Shown: positions 8,605 to 18,276, counted from the first letter of the stretch. The stretch is 64,000 nucleotides of DNA from Cellvibrio zantedeschiae (GCF_014652535.1 NZ_BMYZ01000001.1:248001-312000), one strand, 5' to 3'. The notes: generated from the sequence alone by a model not told the origin. A program made the numbers and translations.

Positions 8605-9687
8605 ATGATTAAGCAAAGATTCCCCGCGCTCGATATTATGCGCGGCCTCACTTTGGCGCTGATGATCCTCGTTAATAATCCGGGTTCATGGAGTTACGTT
8701 TACGCCCCACTGTTGCATGCAGATTGGCATGGTTTTACCCCCACCGATTTTATTTTTCCGTTCTTTTTATTTATGGTGGGCGCTGCGCTGTTTTTCTCGC
8801 AACGCTCGCTTATGTTGCCTCATGTCACAGCGGGCGAGCGCCATAAAAAAATTATCCGACGCACGTTATTGTTATTTGCCATTGGTTTCTTTTTAAATAT
8901 TTTTCCATTTGTTAAACCTTTGGATGAAGCTCGAATCCTGGGCGTCTTGCAGCGTATCGCCTTGGCTTACATGTTTGCAGCGTTCATAGTGCTTTATGCT
9001 GGAGATAAATTGCGCTGGCTAATTGGTGCAATTTTGCTGTTGGGCTATTGGGCATTGTTGCAAATTAGCGATCAACCTTATTCACTGGAGGGATCAATTG
9101 TTCGTCAATTTGATTTATTTGTGCTTGGTGCAAACCACATGTGGCAAGGTAAAGGAATTCCTTTTGATCCAGAGGGCTTATTGAGTACTTTACCCTCAAT
9201 AGTTAATGTATTGTTGGGCTATGAAGTTGCGCGAATTTTAACTCAAGGAAACAATGTTGTTGCTGCGCAAAAAAAATTGGCTGGTTTGGGTGTCGCTTTA
9301 ATTGTTCTGGCGCTGATCTGGAATATCTATTTTCCTATTAATAAATCCCTATGGACTAGTCCCTTCGTTTTGCTTACCTCGGGTGTTGGTATCTTCGTTT
9401 TGTTGGCGCTGGTGTTGCTTGAACGAACACCAGCAAAACCTTTATTAAACTGGTTTACCCCATTTGGTAGAAATCCTTTATTCATCTATGCCTTGGCATT
9501 TATGTGGTCAACCATGATGTATACGCTAACCATCGGCGATCAAAGCTGGTATGACTGGCTGTACCAACAACTATGTCGTTTCCTCAATCTTTACAACGCG
9601 TCGCTAGCCTTCGCGCTCCTTCATGTTTTGCTATTTTGGTGCGTGGCAAAATATATGGACAGGAAAAATATTACTATCTCCCTGTGA
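8605..9687 (+). CDS. nagX: NagX-like membrane protein (DUF5009, HGSNAT-related)
   Basis: This 360-residue polytopic membrane protein begins with FPALDIMRGLTLALMILVNNPG, followed by WHGFTPTDFIFPFFLFMVGAA. That is the signature of the DUF5009/heparan-alpha-glucosaminide N-acetyltransferase-like family called NagX in proteobacterial chitin regulons. The human relative moves an acetyl group across the lysosomal membrane onto glucosamine; the bacterial role is not settled. The start ATG has a gaggt ribosome site, and the gene lies 49 bases after nagP. A perfect hairpin without a T-run follows the stop. Confidence 0.85.
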   Translation: MIKQRFPALDIMRGLTLALMILVNNPGSWSYVYAPLLHADWHGFTPTDFIFPFFLFMVGAALFFSQRSLMLPHVTAGERHKKIIRRTLLLFAIGFFLNIFPFVKPLDEARILGVLQRIALAYMFAAFIVLYAGDKLRWLIGAILLLGYWALLQISDQPYSLEGSIVRQFDLFVLGANHMWQGKGIPFDPEGLLSTLPSIVNVLLGYEVARILTQGNNVVAAQKKLAGLGVALIVLALIWNIYFPINKSLWTSPFVLLTSGVGIFVLLALVLLERTPAKPLLNWFTPFGRNPLFIYALAFMWSTMMYTLTIGDQSWYDWLYQQLCRFLNLYNASLAFALLHVLLFWCVAKYMDRKNITISL

Positions 9688-9695
9688 TTTTTTGG

Positions 9696-9718
9696 GCGCA
9701 TCTGCGTGACAGATGCGC
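9696..9718. repeat. Perfect inverted repeat after nagX
   Basis: A 9-bp stem (gcgcatctg/cagatgcgc) has a 5-base loop, 8 bases after the nagX stop. No T-run follows on either strand, so it is not a standard intrinsic terminator. It could be a processing or mRNA-stabilising hairpin, or a partial terminator before the next gene. Confidence 0.6.
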
Positions 9719-9831
9719 GTCTACTCGCCTCTACATTCCTCACATCTAAAACGTCTTGTATAGGCAGATCTTCACTAACATGGTTTAATCTAGCTCGTAT
9801 TTAAAGTCAGCTGGATTTGCAGGGAATCACC

Positions 9832-10995
9832 ATGTCTTACGCCGCGATCATACTGGGCTTGTGCCAGTTCTTATTTATGTCTGCTGTTGCTGTTGGTATT
9901 GCATTTAATGCTTTAGTTGGAAAGGCATTGGCTCCCACACCTGATATGGCAACCTTACCGCTATTTTTTATGATGGGCAGCACCGCAGCTTTAACGCTCG
10001 CTATGCCTGGAATTTTAGCGAAGTTTGGTTATCGCGCGGTCTTCATTGTTGGGGCCCTAATGGGCGCATTGGGCGGTTTATTTGCAGTGCTTGCTAACCT
10101 GTTACATTCATTTAATTTATTTTGCTTGGCAGGTTTTCTCATGGGGCTGTATCAGGCCTCAGCAATGTATTACCGCTTCGCAGCTGCAGATGCGGTTTCT
10201 GCGGAGCACAAAAGTTCTGCAATTGCCTGGGTATTAAACGGTGGCATTTTGGCCGCGTTTGTCGGGCCAATGATTGGTAGCCACAGCCTGCATTTCTTTA
10301 ACGTAGATTATGTAGGCTCTTATTCTGCCACTGCGCTTCTCGCTTTTATTGCATTACCGCTTTTAGCGTTTGGGCCCTTAGCTTCACGTAACGCACATGC
10401 ACCATTGCCAAAACTTTCGTTTAAAGCTATTAACTTTAATGCGTTTAGTGCAATTTTATTTTGTACAAGTGGATACGCCATGATGGGTATGGTGATGCTC
10501 GCCAGCCCACTCGCTATGTCAGGCTGCGGTTATCATCCACAGGATGCAGCCAGTGTAATTCAGTGGCATTTGCTAGGGATGTTTGTGCCTTCGTTGGTAA
10601 CAGGAAAATTAATTGCGCGGTTCGGTGCTCAAAAAATTGCATTTGCTGGCGTAACTATTCTATTGTCAGGGTGTGCTTTGGCCTTGCTTGGAACCAGCTT
10701 AAATATTTTTCATTTTTCGTTGCTAGTGGTTGGTGTAGGTTGGAATTTTATGTATATGGGCGGCAGCACTTTGCTTGCTCAAATTCCCGATGTGGGTTTG
10801 CGCAGCCGTTTGCAATCAATCAATGAATTTATCACCTTCGCCGCTATTACATTTATTTCAGGCTTAACCGGGTGGATTTATGAAAGCATGGGATGGCTTG
10901 CTATTATCTACATCGCACTCATTTTGTTATTGGCAGTAATTGCGACCATTTTAATGGGGCAATATCGCCAATCAAATGCATTAAGTTCTAACTAA
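9832..10995 (+). CDS. MFS transporter of unknown substrate
   Basis: This inner-membrane transporter of about 387 residues has roughly 12 hydrophobic segments and a compact MFS layout (GYRAVFIVGALMGALGG after the first pair of helices, LCLAGFLMGLYQASAMYYR in the fourth region). The ATG at 9832 has caggga upstream; an in-frame TTG 15 bases earlier is less likely. It lies after nagX in the same direction, 144 bases on, and converges on the second DUF6445 gene with a 3-base gap. Its position suggests an amino-sugar or oligosaccharide substrate or product, but the sequence does not show which. Confidence 0.78.
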   Translation: MSYAAIILGLCQFLFMSAVAVGIAFNALVGKALAPTPDMATLPLFFMMGSTAALTLAMPGILAKFGYRAVFIVGALMGALGGLFAVLANLLHSFNLFCLAGFLMGLYQASAMYYRFAAADAVSAEHKSSAIAWVLNGGILAAFVGPMIGSHSLHFFNVDYVGSYSATALLAFIALPLLAFGPLASRNAHAPLPKLSFKAINFNAFSAILFCTSGYAMMGMVMLASPLAMSGCGYHPQDAASVIQWHLLGMFVPSLVTGKLIARFGAQKIAFAGVTILLSGCALALLGTSLNIFHFSLLVVGVGWNFMYMGGSTLLAQIPDVGLRSRLQSINEFITFAAITFISGLTGWIYESMGWLAIIYIALILLLAVIATILMGQYRQSNALSSN

Positions 10996-10998
10996 CTT

Positions 10999-11769
10999 CT
11001 ATTCAATCATAATCAACGTGTTTGCAGTAAGCCTGCCAGTTCTGGGATCATTGTTTAGTTCTGCTGCATTTTGGATGTTGGCTGAATGTAAAATATTGCT
11101 GCGATAAAAAATAGCGCGATTGAATTTAGCGTCAATACTCGCAGTGCGCGCAAATAGCTCATTGTCACCATTTATATAATCAAATGATGTTTTGTGGCTT
11201 TGCATTACTTCGCTTTTAAGCAAGGGCGCGTACTGCTGTAAACGCTGTGCATTCATAGTTTCAAAACCTGTTGTACGGTGGCGATAGAAAGATGTACCAC
11301 CAAATTTGGAATCACACAGGTAATGCACGCTAGCGATATTATTGGTTACAAAACTATCAAAATGCGGCACGCTTTGAATGGGTCGCAAATCTTTCGCGCT
11401 GCTAGTTGCCAGGGATAAAACACTCGATAGCAGTTTAATATTAACCGTGAGTCTTGAGCTGAAAACCATCCACATAGTTTCCATTAAATGTGAATAAACA
11501 TTTTCAGCATAAGTAGGAGATAGTGGCTTGCGAATGCCTGGGTAAAAATCTTTCACATCTTTTTGAAATGCGTGGCCGGACTCCGCATATTGAATCAGTG
11601 AATCAGGCAGCTTTAATAAATTATCCACTACTATGACAGGTTCTTGCTCGTGGCCTACGTAAATAACCTCCAGGGTTAAATCAGGGTTTATGGAAAAGTC
11701 ATAGGTCGGATTGTTTGAATCGTGATTCAAATAAGAGCTCGCTAATTCAGGTTGGGCTAATTGCTGCAT
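10999..11769 (-). CDS. DUF6445 protein, 2-oxoglutarate/Fe(II) oxygenase-like (second copy)
   Basis: This 256-residue paralogue of the protein at 5000-5716 shares VPHFD (H136, D138), FGGTSFYRH, ILHS (H228) and DPRTGRLTANT (R243/R246). The HxD...H...R arrangement suggests an iron(II)/2-oxoglutarate oxygenase (inference). It is the last gene of a minus-strand series (TBDR, halogenase, SapC, DUF6445). Its ATG lies 3 bases after the SapC stop, and its ribosome site (gggaaa) overlaps the end of SapC, which points to translational coupling. Confidence 0.75.
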   Translation of the reverse strand: MQQLAQPELASSYLNHDSNNPTYDFSINPDLTLEVIYVGHEQEPVIVVDNLLKLPDSLIQYAESGHAFQKDVKDFYPGIRKPLSPTYAENVYSHLMETMWMVFSSRLTVNIKLLSSVLSLATSSAKDLRPIQSVPHFDSFVTNNIASVHYLCDSKFGGTSFYRHRTTGFETMNAQRLQQYAPLLKSEVMQSHKTSFDYINGDNELFARTASIDAKFNRAIFYRSNILHSANIQNAAELNNDPRTGRLTANTLIMIE

Positions 11770-11772
11770 AAT

Positions 11773-12504
11773 TTAGTTTCCCGCAAGACGCTTATTTTTC
11801 TTGTCGATCAATCCATAGATATGGCCAATAGAGGTCATCATTGTGTAGATAAAACTTAAATAGCCTTGGGTGTGCAGGCTATTGATGTCTGTAGTGCTTA
11901 GTCTGTTTAAATGCTCTTCATTAATTGTATAAAGGCCTTCAATGCGCGTGGATTCTCCAGATGCAAAAGTGATCTCCAATTGCATTGGTTGCAAAAGTTT
12001 TAAGCTCGCCAGAGTTGTTATAAATGCTTGAGTTGGTTCTTCGCCATTAACGAGTTCTGCCAATATGGATTTTATATTTTTTAAATAAGCTGTTTCCTTT
12101 CCATCGACGTCAAAGATGGCTGTGTTGACGCTGGCATCGGCATTTTCTGGTTGAATACTTTTGCTTCCAGTATCAATACAAATCACAAACTGGCTTTCAT
12201 CGTGCTCTGACTTGCCAAGGAAGAAGGGCTGCCTTCTAATTTGTAGCGGCAAATAGAGTGAATTCCATTGATTGTGGGTAATAAATAGATTTTCACCAGC
12301 TTGAAACCCAAAGAGCGCTACACAATTGAATCTACCCGTGTCCTTGTCCTTCGTCAGGACTATTGGAAATTGTACGGCGAGCTTTAAAAACTCACTGAGT
12401 ACCACAGGCACCATGTTTAAATGGCTGCCTTGTATTTCGGCCGCTTGGATGTTCACGCGAATGCTTTGATGTAGTTGATTGTTAAGCGCGACTAAAGTTG
12501 ACAT
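11773..12504 (-). CDS. SapC family protein
   Basis: This 243-residue cytoplasmic-looking protein has the SapC-family opening (MVPVVLSEFLKLAVQFPIVL, then FNCVALFGFQAGENLF and RRQPFFLG). The family is named after a Campylobacter S-layer gene, but in proteobacteria it commonly sits beside TBDRs and halogenase-like genes, where its function is unknown. There is no signal peptide, which argues against a direct surface role. It is 25 bases downstream of the halogenase-like gene and coupled to the DUF6445 gene. Confidence 0.85.
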   Translation of the reverse strand: MSTLVALNNQLHQSIRVNIQAAEIQGSHLNMVPVVLSEFLKLAVQFPIVLTKDKDTGRFNCVALFGFQAGENLFITHNQWNSLYLPLQIRRQPFFLGKSEHDESQFVICIDTGSKSIQPENADASVNTAIFDVDGKETAYLKNIKSILAELVNGEEPTQAFITTLASLKLLQPMQLEITFASGESTRIEGLYTINEEHLNRLSTTDINSLHTQGYLSFIYTMMTSIGHIYGLIDKKNKRLAGN

Positions 12505-12529
12505 AAGAACACCTGATTTTTATTTATGA

Positions 12530-14074
12530 TTAAACCGTAGCAAAACCATATTCGTGAATTTTATTAATAAGTTCGCGGTTGCTAGGCAGCATGCTTAAGG
12601 CTTTTTTTGTCGCTAGGGCACTTTGTGCAATTTGTTCGCTGGCTAAACGTTGCTCTGAGTAGGTGTGGGCAAGGATATTGGAATCCATTTTAAACCCCAT
12701 TCCATAGAGCACATATTGATAACTGGCGGCGGGAAAAACTTCGTTGTTGCTGGTGAAATCGTGGTTGCTGGGTGAACGATAACGCCAGAGTTGCATGAGT
12801 TCTTTTAAACTATCGGGAATAGTTTCAGGGTTGCGATTGTCCGACCAAAAACTGTTATCTGAGCGTTTGCTCAAAATGTAATGCAATTTTAAGAAATCAA
12901 TAATGCGGTCCCAGCGATACAAAAAGGTTTCATTAAAACGCTTGGCGGTAATATCCATAACATCTCTGCAAGCGGGCAATTGCTCCGCAATCATTTCTGC
13001 CGAGAGTTCTACTAATACAATGGCGGAGGCTTCAAGCGGCTCTAAAAATCCTGCGGATAAACCCACAGCAACACAATTATTTTTCCAGAATAACTTTCGA
13101 TGCCCTGATTGAATTGGTATTTTGCGCAGTGATAAATCCTTTGCGACTGGACCAATATAATCACGTAATACTTGCTCAGCCTGGTCGTGGCTGGTGTGCT
13201 TGCTTGAATAGACGTAGCCAGTACCGCGTCTATGAACCAAACCTATATCCCAAATCCAACCAGCGGCTTGCCCGGTAGAAATAGTATGCGATGCAATGGG
13301 TGAATCTTCGTGTTCGTAAGGGACTTGTGCAGCAATAGCCGAGTCGATAAAAAGTACATCGCTTTTGTCCATAAAAGGAACTTGATAATGCTTGCCCAGC
13401 AATAGCGATGAAAACCCGGTGCAGTCCACAAATAAATCGCCGGCAATTTCACCTTGCTGTGCAGTGGTTACTGATTTTATATCGCCATTGTCGGCAGAGT
13501 TAACGCTGATAACATCGCCTAGGGCATGGGTAACTCCCAATTTTTCTACGCAATGTTTTTTAAGGAATTCCGCAAATTTTCCGGCATTGAGATGATATGC
13601 ATAATTGGCGATGGACGCATATTCCGCGGTGGTAATTAATTTTGGAGCTAAGCCTTTTTCGCAGACCTGTTCTTGAAAGCATACGGCGTCAGAAAAAGAT
13701 TGATGGCTGAATTCTCTTTGCCAATAGGGTGGCAAATCAACTTTATTAAATCCTTGCGGCAACATTAGGGGATGGTAGTAAAAATCATTGGGCGTGCCGT
13801 CAACCCATTTTGCAAATTTCGCACCTTGTTTAAAGGTGGCATCGCACTCGCGCATAAATTCGGTTTCAGAGATGCCCATTTTCATAAGTGTGCTGCGCAT
13901 GGTTGGCCAGGTGCCTTCACCTACGCCAATAATACTGATATTAGGTGATTCTATGAGGGTAACTTTTACGCCAGCGTCGCTGCTGGATTTATGTTTTGCT
14001 GCAATTCGGCCTGCAGTAATCCAACCGGCGGTGCCGCCGCCAACAATCACGATTGATTTAATTGCTGTACTCAT
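12530..14074 (-). CDS. Tryptophan-halogenase-like flavoprotein (second copy)
   Basis: This 514-residue flavoprotein shows GGGTAGW (12-18), GVGEGTWP (50-57), the lysine in ATFKQGAKF (K82, the PrnA Lys79 position) and GFLEPLEAS (E345). The WxWxIP motif reads WIWDIG (273-278), so its final proline is replaced by glycine; the first copy keeps the proline. No flavin reductase is nearby. It follows the TBDR by 126 bases, beyond an intrinsic terminator, and precedes SapC by 25 bases. Chemistry on a substrate imported by the TBDR is plausible but unproven. Confidence 0.85.
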   Translation of the reverse strand: MSTAIKSIVIVGGGTAGWITAGRIAAKHKSSSDAGVKVTLIESPNISIIGVGEGTWPTMRSTLMKMGISETEFMRECDATFKQGAKFAKWVDGTPNDFYYHPLMLPQGFNKVDLPPYWQREFSHQSFSDAVCFQEQVCEKGLAPKLITTAEYASIANYAYHLNAGKFAEFLKKHCVEKLGVTHALGDVISVNSADNGDIKSVTTAQQGEIAGDLFVDCTGFSSLLLGKHYQVPFMDKSDVLFIDSAIAAQVPYEHEDSPIASHTISTGQAAGWIWDIGLVHRRGTGYVYSSKHTSHDQAEQVLRDYIGPVAKDLSLRKIPIQSGHRKLFWKNNCVAVGLSAGFLEPLEASAIVLVELSAEMIAEQLPACRDVMDITAKRFNETFLYRWDRIIDFLKLHYILSKRSDNSFWSDNRNPETIPDSLKELMQLWRYRSPSNHDFTSNNEVFPAASYQYVLYGMGFKMDSNILAHTYSEQRLASEQIAQSALATKKALSMLPSNRELINKIHEYGFATV

Positions 14075-14149
14075 GGTTTCTCCACTCTTTAAAAATTATT
14101 ATTATTTCGGGCGTAAAATTAATCGTTCTTTTATAGCTCTGCTTTAACG

Positions 14150-14179
14150 AAAAACGGGTTGCCAGAAATCTGGCAACCC
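14150..14179 (-). terminator. Intrinsic terminator after the second TBDR
   Basis: A perfect 10-bp stem (gggttgccag at 14156-14165 with ctggcaaccc at 14170-14179) has a 4-base loop and, read on the minus strand, is followed by a T-run after one G. It lies 22 bases past the TBDR stop and upstream of the halogenase, so the downstream trio may be expressed at a lower level or from its own promoter. Confidence 0.88.
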
Positions 14180-14200
14180 AAGGCTGAGGAGAGCATGAAC

Positions 14201-16975
14201 TTAAAACTTGGCTTGTACACCGACAGAAATACGACGACCCGCATCTTCAGCTAACAAGAATTGGTTTGTGTAACGGCCATATTTGGTAACGACTTCTTCG
14301 GTCAAGTTAGTGGCTTCAAACAACACCGAGAAGTTTTCGTTAATTTCGTAACTACCGCTCACATCCCATTGGCCATAAGCTGCTACGTTAACGACACCGT
14401 CACCATTGGTTTGGGTCATTGACTGTAAAAACTTATCACGCCAGTTGTAGGCGATACGCAATTGATATGGACCTTGTTCATAGAAGCCCACAAGGTTTGC
14501 AGAGTTACTGATACCTGTTACCGCAAATTTTTGCGTAATGTCACCGGCTTTTAGATCAGCATCGCTGTTTACTAAAGTACCGTTCACAATTACACCAAAA
14601 CCACTGTCACCAAAGGTGTGTTGCAATGCGATTTCAAGACCATCAACAATGGCTTCTTCACCGTTGCTTGGCAGGGTTACCGTAAATTCTGCAACCTTGT
14701 CATTAGCATCTGGCGCATTTGGATTACTGCCTGAACTTGGGTCAGTCAACAAACTTCCTGTGCTGGTAACGAAGGTTTGTTTTTTGGTTCCGGTAGTAAT
14801 GAAGTTACTTACGTCTTTCCAGAAATAGCCAGCAGATACGTAACTCGCATCGCCGTAATACCATTCCAATGACAAATCCAAATTGTCAGAAAGGAATGGT
14901 TTTAACGCGGGGTTACCTGCAGTAGCAGTCAATGTGCCTGGACGAGTTGTCACAATATTAGTCGCTGGAGTCATGCTGTTAAGTGGCGCACGCGTCAGTG
15001 AGCGTGACGCTGCCAAACGAGCAATGACATCATCCGTAATATTTAAATTAAAACTCATGTTTGGCAGGAGCGCTTTGTAAGATGCGTCTGTATCAATAGG
15101 CGATGCAGAACCATATACAGTACTCATTTCAGTTTGATCGAGAATTGTCAATTTTTCTGGCGAGCCTTGCGTACCCACAACTGTTACATCGGTGCTTTCA
15201 AGGCGCGCACCTGTAGTTGCTTTCAATGGCATGTCTGCAATTGATGTTGCGAAATCAAATTCAAAATAAGCTGATGTGGTTTTCTCTTGTACTACGTAAG
15301 AGATATCTGAACGCTTAGCATCAAAGTCTGCACCACTCTTACTTTCAAGGAATGCAAATTGTTGTTCGCCATTGTGACGCAACCAACTTGTTGGTGTTCT
15401 GCCATGACCGCTGACGTTATTTAAGAAATCACTACCTGCATTAAATACTGTCAGGAAATTATCGGGAATATCCGGTGAATCCGGGTAACCACAATATACG
15501 CAGTGCACACCACCAATTTCGTTGGTCCAGTAGGCTAAGGATTTGCTTTCATCGGACGACATCAAACCGAATTTAGCAGCAACCAAACCTGAGTCTGAAC
15601 CTTCTTTCCAGATACCATCCATTTTGTATTGTTTGATATCGTCTTCAACTTCCCAACCGCGGCGCAACATTACATGTGCGCGACCATTGGCAGGATCAAG
15701 ATAGTTGGACACGTTGTGCAAAGTACCATCGTAATTCAAGCCATTGGCTGCGCTTTGGAAATTGCTTACCCATGGCAAGGTGGCTGAGTCAGATTGGAAG
15801 CGCACACGGTTTTTGTAACCAATTAATGAAAGTTGGTTGCCGCCACCGTTGTTTGCATCGCGCGTTGCATTTGATTTGGAAATATCAAAAACAATATTCA
15901 GTTTATCTGTTACATCCCAATCGGCTTGCAAGCCGTAAGACTTGGTACTGGTTAAACGATCGAATTTTTTCGCGTGGAAATCTGTTGCCAAACCGGTCTC
16001 TTGGTAAAGATCGATAATGGTTCCGTTGGAATCTGTTTTTGCGCTTTCAACATTGGGTGCGGTGAACCAATGACCATAAGAAGTTGCATCAGTTTCAATA
16101 TCAAAATCTGAAAAGAGTGCATCTGCAGTCAAGGTTAAATTGTCTTGCGGTTTGTATTGCAATACTAAATTGGTATTGGTACGGGTACGTTCTTCAAAGG
16201 TAACTTTGGTGTCGTAGTTACGCGGCGAAAACACGTTGCCAGCGAAGCCTGCGCCACTGTTAAGTTCTGCTTTTGGAATCCCCGCATTTTCCAACCAACC
16301 GTCGGTTTGCGCTTGATTCAAGCGAGTGTTGGCTTCTTTGTGCGATACAGCAAGCAGCGCACCGAACGTTCCATCGCTAAAAGTATCGCTGATTAACGCA
16401 GAGTATTCTGGTGTGGTGTCACCGCTATTGTTATCGTTGAGTGCTTTGATTGAACCTGCAATTTTTAATCCGTCCCACGCGAGCGGGCGCGCCGTAGTAA
16501 TGTTTACGGTTGCACCAATGCCGCCAGATTGCTGAGTTGCAGTTGCGGTTTTATACACGTTAATACTGTTAACCATATCGGCAGAAATGGTGTCAAAACT
16601 AAATGCACGCGTATCATTTTCCGATGCCATTTGGCGACCATTTACCAATACTGTGTTGAAGTCAGGGCCAAAGCCACGCACAGTAATTAATTGGCCTTCA
16701 CCGCCGGCGCGATCAATAGATACACCTGTAATACGCTGCAAAGATTCTGCAAGGTTTTGATCTGGAAATTTACCAATATCTTCAGAAGAGATTGCGTCCA
16801 CAACACCATTACCATCGCGTTTAATATCTTGTGAACGCATCAAGCTACCACGAATACCTTCAACAATAACTTCGTCGACTTCACTGGATGCTTCTTGTGC
16901 AATGGAGTATTGAGCTGCTGACATTGTTGCCGTAATGGCAAAAATGGCGCTCGATAATTTTCGTTTTTTAAACAT
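14201..16975 (-). CDS. TonB-dependent receptor with halogenase/SapC neighbours
   Basis: This outer-membrane receptor of about 924 residues starts at the ATG of MFKKRKLSS (16975), preceded by aggggaa; the frame stays open 78 codons further upstream without a credible start. It has a signal peptide ending near SIAQ, a plug (SSEDIGKFPDQNLAESLQRI, ITVRGFGPDFNTVLVNGRQ) and a barrel ending in QAKF. There is no N-terminal STN domain, so it cannot itself signal to the FecR-like protein encoded upstream. It is of the large carbohydrate-type TBDR class. The substrate is unknown; placement inside the nag locus suggests an amino-sugar polymer. Confidence 0.88.
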   Translation of the reverse strand: MFKKRKLSSAIFAITATMSAAQYSIAQEASSEVDEVIVEGIRGSLMRSQDIKRDGNGVVDAISSEDIGKFPDQNLAESLQRITGVSIDRAGGEGQLITVRGFGPDFNTVLVNGRQMASENDTRAFSFDTISADMVNSINVYKTATATQQSGGIGATVNITTARPLAWDGLKIAGSIKALNDNNSGDTTPEYSALISDTFSDGTFGALLAVSHKEANTRLNQAQTDGWLENAGIPKAELNSGAGFAGNVFSPRNYDTKVTFEERTRTNTNLVLQYKPQDNLTLTADALFSDFDIETDATSYGHWFTAPNVESAKTDSNGTIIDLYQETGLATDFHAKKFDRLTSTKSYGLQADWDVTDKLNIVFDISKSNATRDANNGGGNQLSLIGYKNRVRFQSDSATLPWVSNFQSAANGLNYDGTLHNVSNYLDPANGRAHVMLRRGWEVEDDIKQYKMDGIWKEGSDSGLVAAKFGLMSSDESKSLAYWTNEIGGVHCVYCGYPDSPDIPDNFLTVFNAGSDFLNNVSGHGRTPTSWLRHNGEQQFAFLESKSGADFDAKRSDISYVVQEKTTSAYFEFDFATSIADMPLKATTGARLESTDVTVVGTQGSPEKLTILDQTEMSTVYGSASPIDTDASYKALLPNMSFNLNITDDVIARLAASRSLTRAPLNSMTPATNIVTTRPGTLTATAGNPALKPFLSDNLDLSLEWYYGDASYVSAGYFWKDVSNFITTGTKKQTFVTSTGSLLTDPSSGSNPNAPDANDKVAEFTVTLPSNGEEAIVDGLEIALQHTFGDSGFGVIVNGTLVNSDADLKAGDITQKFAVTGISNSANLVGFYEQGPYQLRIAYNWRDKFLQSMTQTNGDGVVNVAAYGQWDVSGSYEINENFSVLFEATNLTEEVVTKYGRYTNQFLLAEDAGRRISVGVQAKF

Positions 16976-17195
16976 CTTGAATATTTCCCCTAAAAATTTA
17001 TTGTTAATAATGGGATGAGCCTGGATCAACGTGTTAGCTATTCGGTTATCCAAAAACACGTTAGTACTAAGACGGGGAGCTATTGCGAATCCGCTCCCGT
17101 GAGGAAAAATATTTTTGATGAGGGGGTGTGAGTGATCTTTTGGGTAGATAAAAGCGGGAATTAAATAAGGGAATATAATCTGGAGTGAGGATGAC

Positions 17196-17221
17196 TCCCT
17201 ACTTATCAAATTAAGTAGGGA
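17196..17221. repeat. Perfect inverted repeat between the fecR-like and TBDR genes
   Basis: A 10-bp perfect stem (tccctactta/taagtaggga) has a 6-base loop and lies 15 bases past the FecR-like stop. No T-run follows on the minus strand. It may be a weak attenuator, a processing hairpin or a dyad operator upstream of the TBDR, whose start is about 220 bases further on. Confidence 0.6.
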
Positions 17222-17235
17222 AGGTAGAGCGAAGT

Positions 17236-18276
17236 TTATTTAGTGTTGTGCGGAATATTATCCACATCACTGCGCGAAACAATCACAATATTATTTTGTG
17301 CGTCACGTTCTAATACTACGGGCAATGAGCTTGCCAGCATTTCAGTTAAAGAGTCGATTTGATTAGTGCTCACTGCTGCAGTAACTTTTAAATCCGCCAG
17401 ATTTTTTGAGCCAAGACTAATTGAGCTACTAAAATAGCGATTGGCATCGGCTACAACATCGGCAAGGCTTGCGCGCAAATAGATTAAGCGTCCGTTGCGC
17501 CAGGATTCCAGTTCAGAAACTGAAATAGAATTTACCGCTTCAAATTTTCCCTCATTTAAACGCGTAACTTGTTGCCCGGCAGTAAGCACCACGGGTGCTA
17601 AATTTGCTGATTTCGTTGCGCTGGAAACATTCACAATGCCTTCCAATACGGCAACGCGTGTGCGATCTGAACCTTTACGTACATCAAATTGAGTGCCTAC
17701 TACGCGCACTTTGGTTTCGCCTGCATCTACCCAGAATGGGCGCTCCGGATTTTTTGCAACTTTAAAGAAAGCCTGGCCACTCACTAAAATGATATGACGC
17801 TCTTTATTGGTCGCCCATGCTTTTAATTCGGATTTTGCGCCCAGTGTTATTTCGCTGCCGTCCTCAAGGATAAATGTTTTTACTTCGCCGGTTGCAGTCG
17901 CGAATTCCTGAGTGGTAATTTTTTCGGGTTGCAATCCAATGACGGCCACAACCAAAATCGCCGCAGAGGCTAGCGCAACGCCTAAGGGTGATTTTGGTTT
18001 TAATGCGTGCAAGCCAGAGAAAATGCCATTGCGTATAGTTTCAAACAAGGATGGTTTGACCGAGCGCTTGAGCGCGGCCAATTCTTTAGTATTTTTTAAA
18101 TTACCCAAATCTTGCCAGATCATTTCGTACTGATCATAGGCATGTTGATGTGCGCTATCTGCTTGCAACCATTCTTGAAAATGCTGTTGCTCTAATTCAC
18201 TCACGGAACCCGACTGCATTAACGTAAACCACTCTCTGGCTTCGTTATTGATGCGTTCCAACTGATCTGCTTGCAT
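17236..18276 (-). CDS. FecR-like anti-sigma/signal-transduction protein
   Basis: This inner-membrane regulator of about 346 residues has an N-terminal cytoplasmic DUF4880 segment (INNEAREWFTLMQSG, then FQEWL and HQHAYDQY), one transmembrane segment (about 100-118, LGVALASAAILVVAVIGL) and a periplasmic FecR domain (FATATGEVKTFILEDGSEITL, GTQFDVR, VAVLEGIVNV). FecR proteins hold or activate a partner ECF sigma factor in response to a TBDR carrying an STN domain. I give the ATG start at 18276; an in-frame TTG at 18297 that overlaps the sigma stop is also possible. It forms a pair with the sigma gene. Confidence 0.88.
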   Translation of the reverse strand: MQADQLERINNEAREWFTLMQSGSVSELEQQHFQEWLQADSAHQHAYDQYEMIWQDLGNLKNTKELAALKRSVKPSLFETIRNGIFSGLHALKPKSPLGVALASAAILVVAVIGLQPEKITTQEFATATGEVKTFILEDGSEITLGAKSELKAWATNKERHIILVSGQAFFKVAKNPERPFWVDAGETKVRVVGTQFDVRKGSDRTRVAVLEGIVNVSSATKSANLAPVVLTAGQQVTRLNEGKFEAVNSISVSELESWRNGRLIYLRASLADVVADANRYFSSSISLGSKNLADLKVTAAVSTNQIDSLTEMLASSLPVVLERDAQNNIVIVSRSDVDNIPHNTK

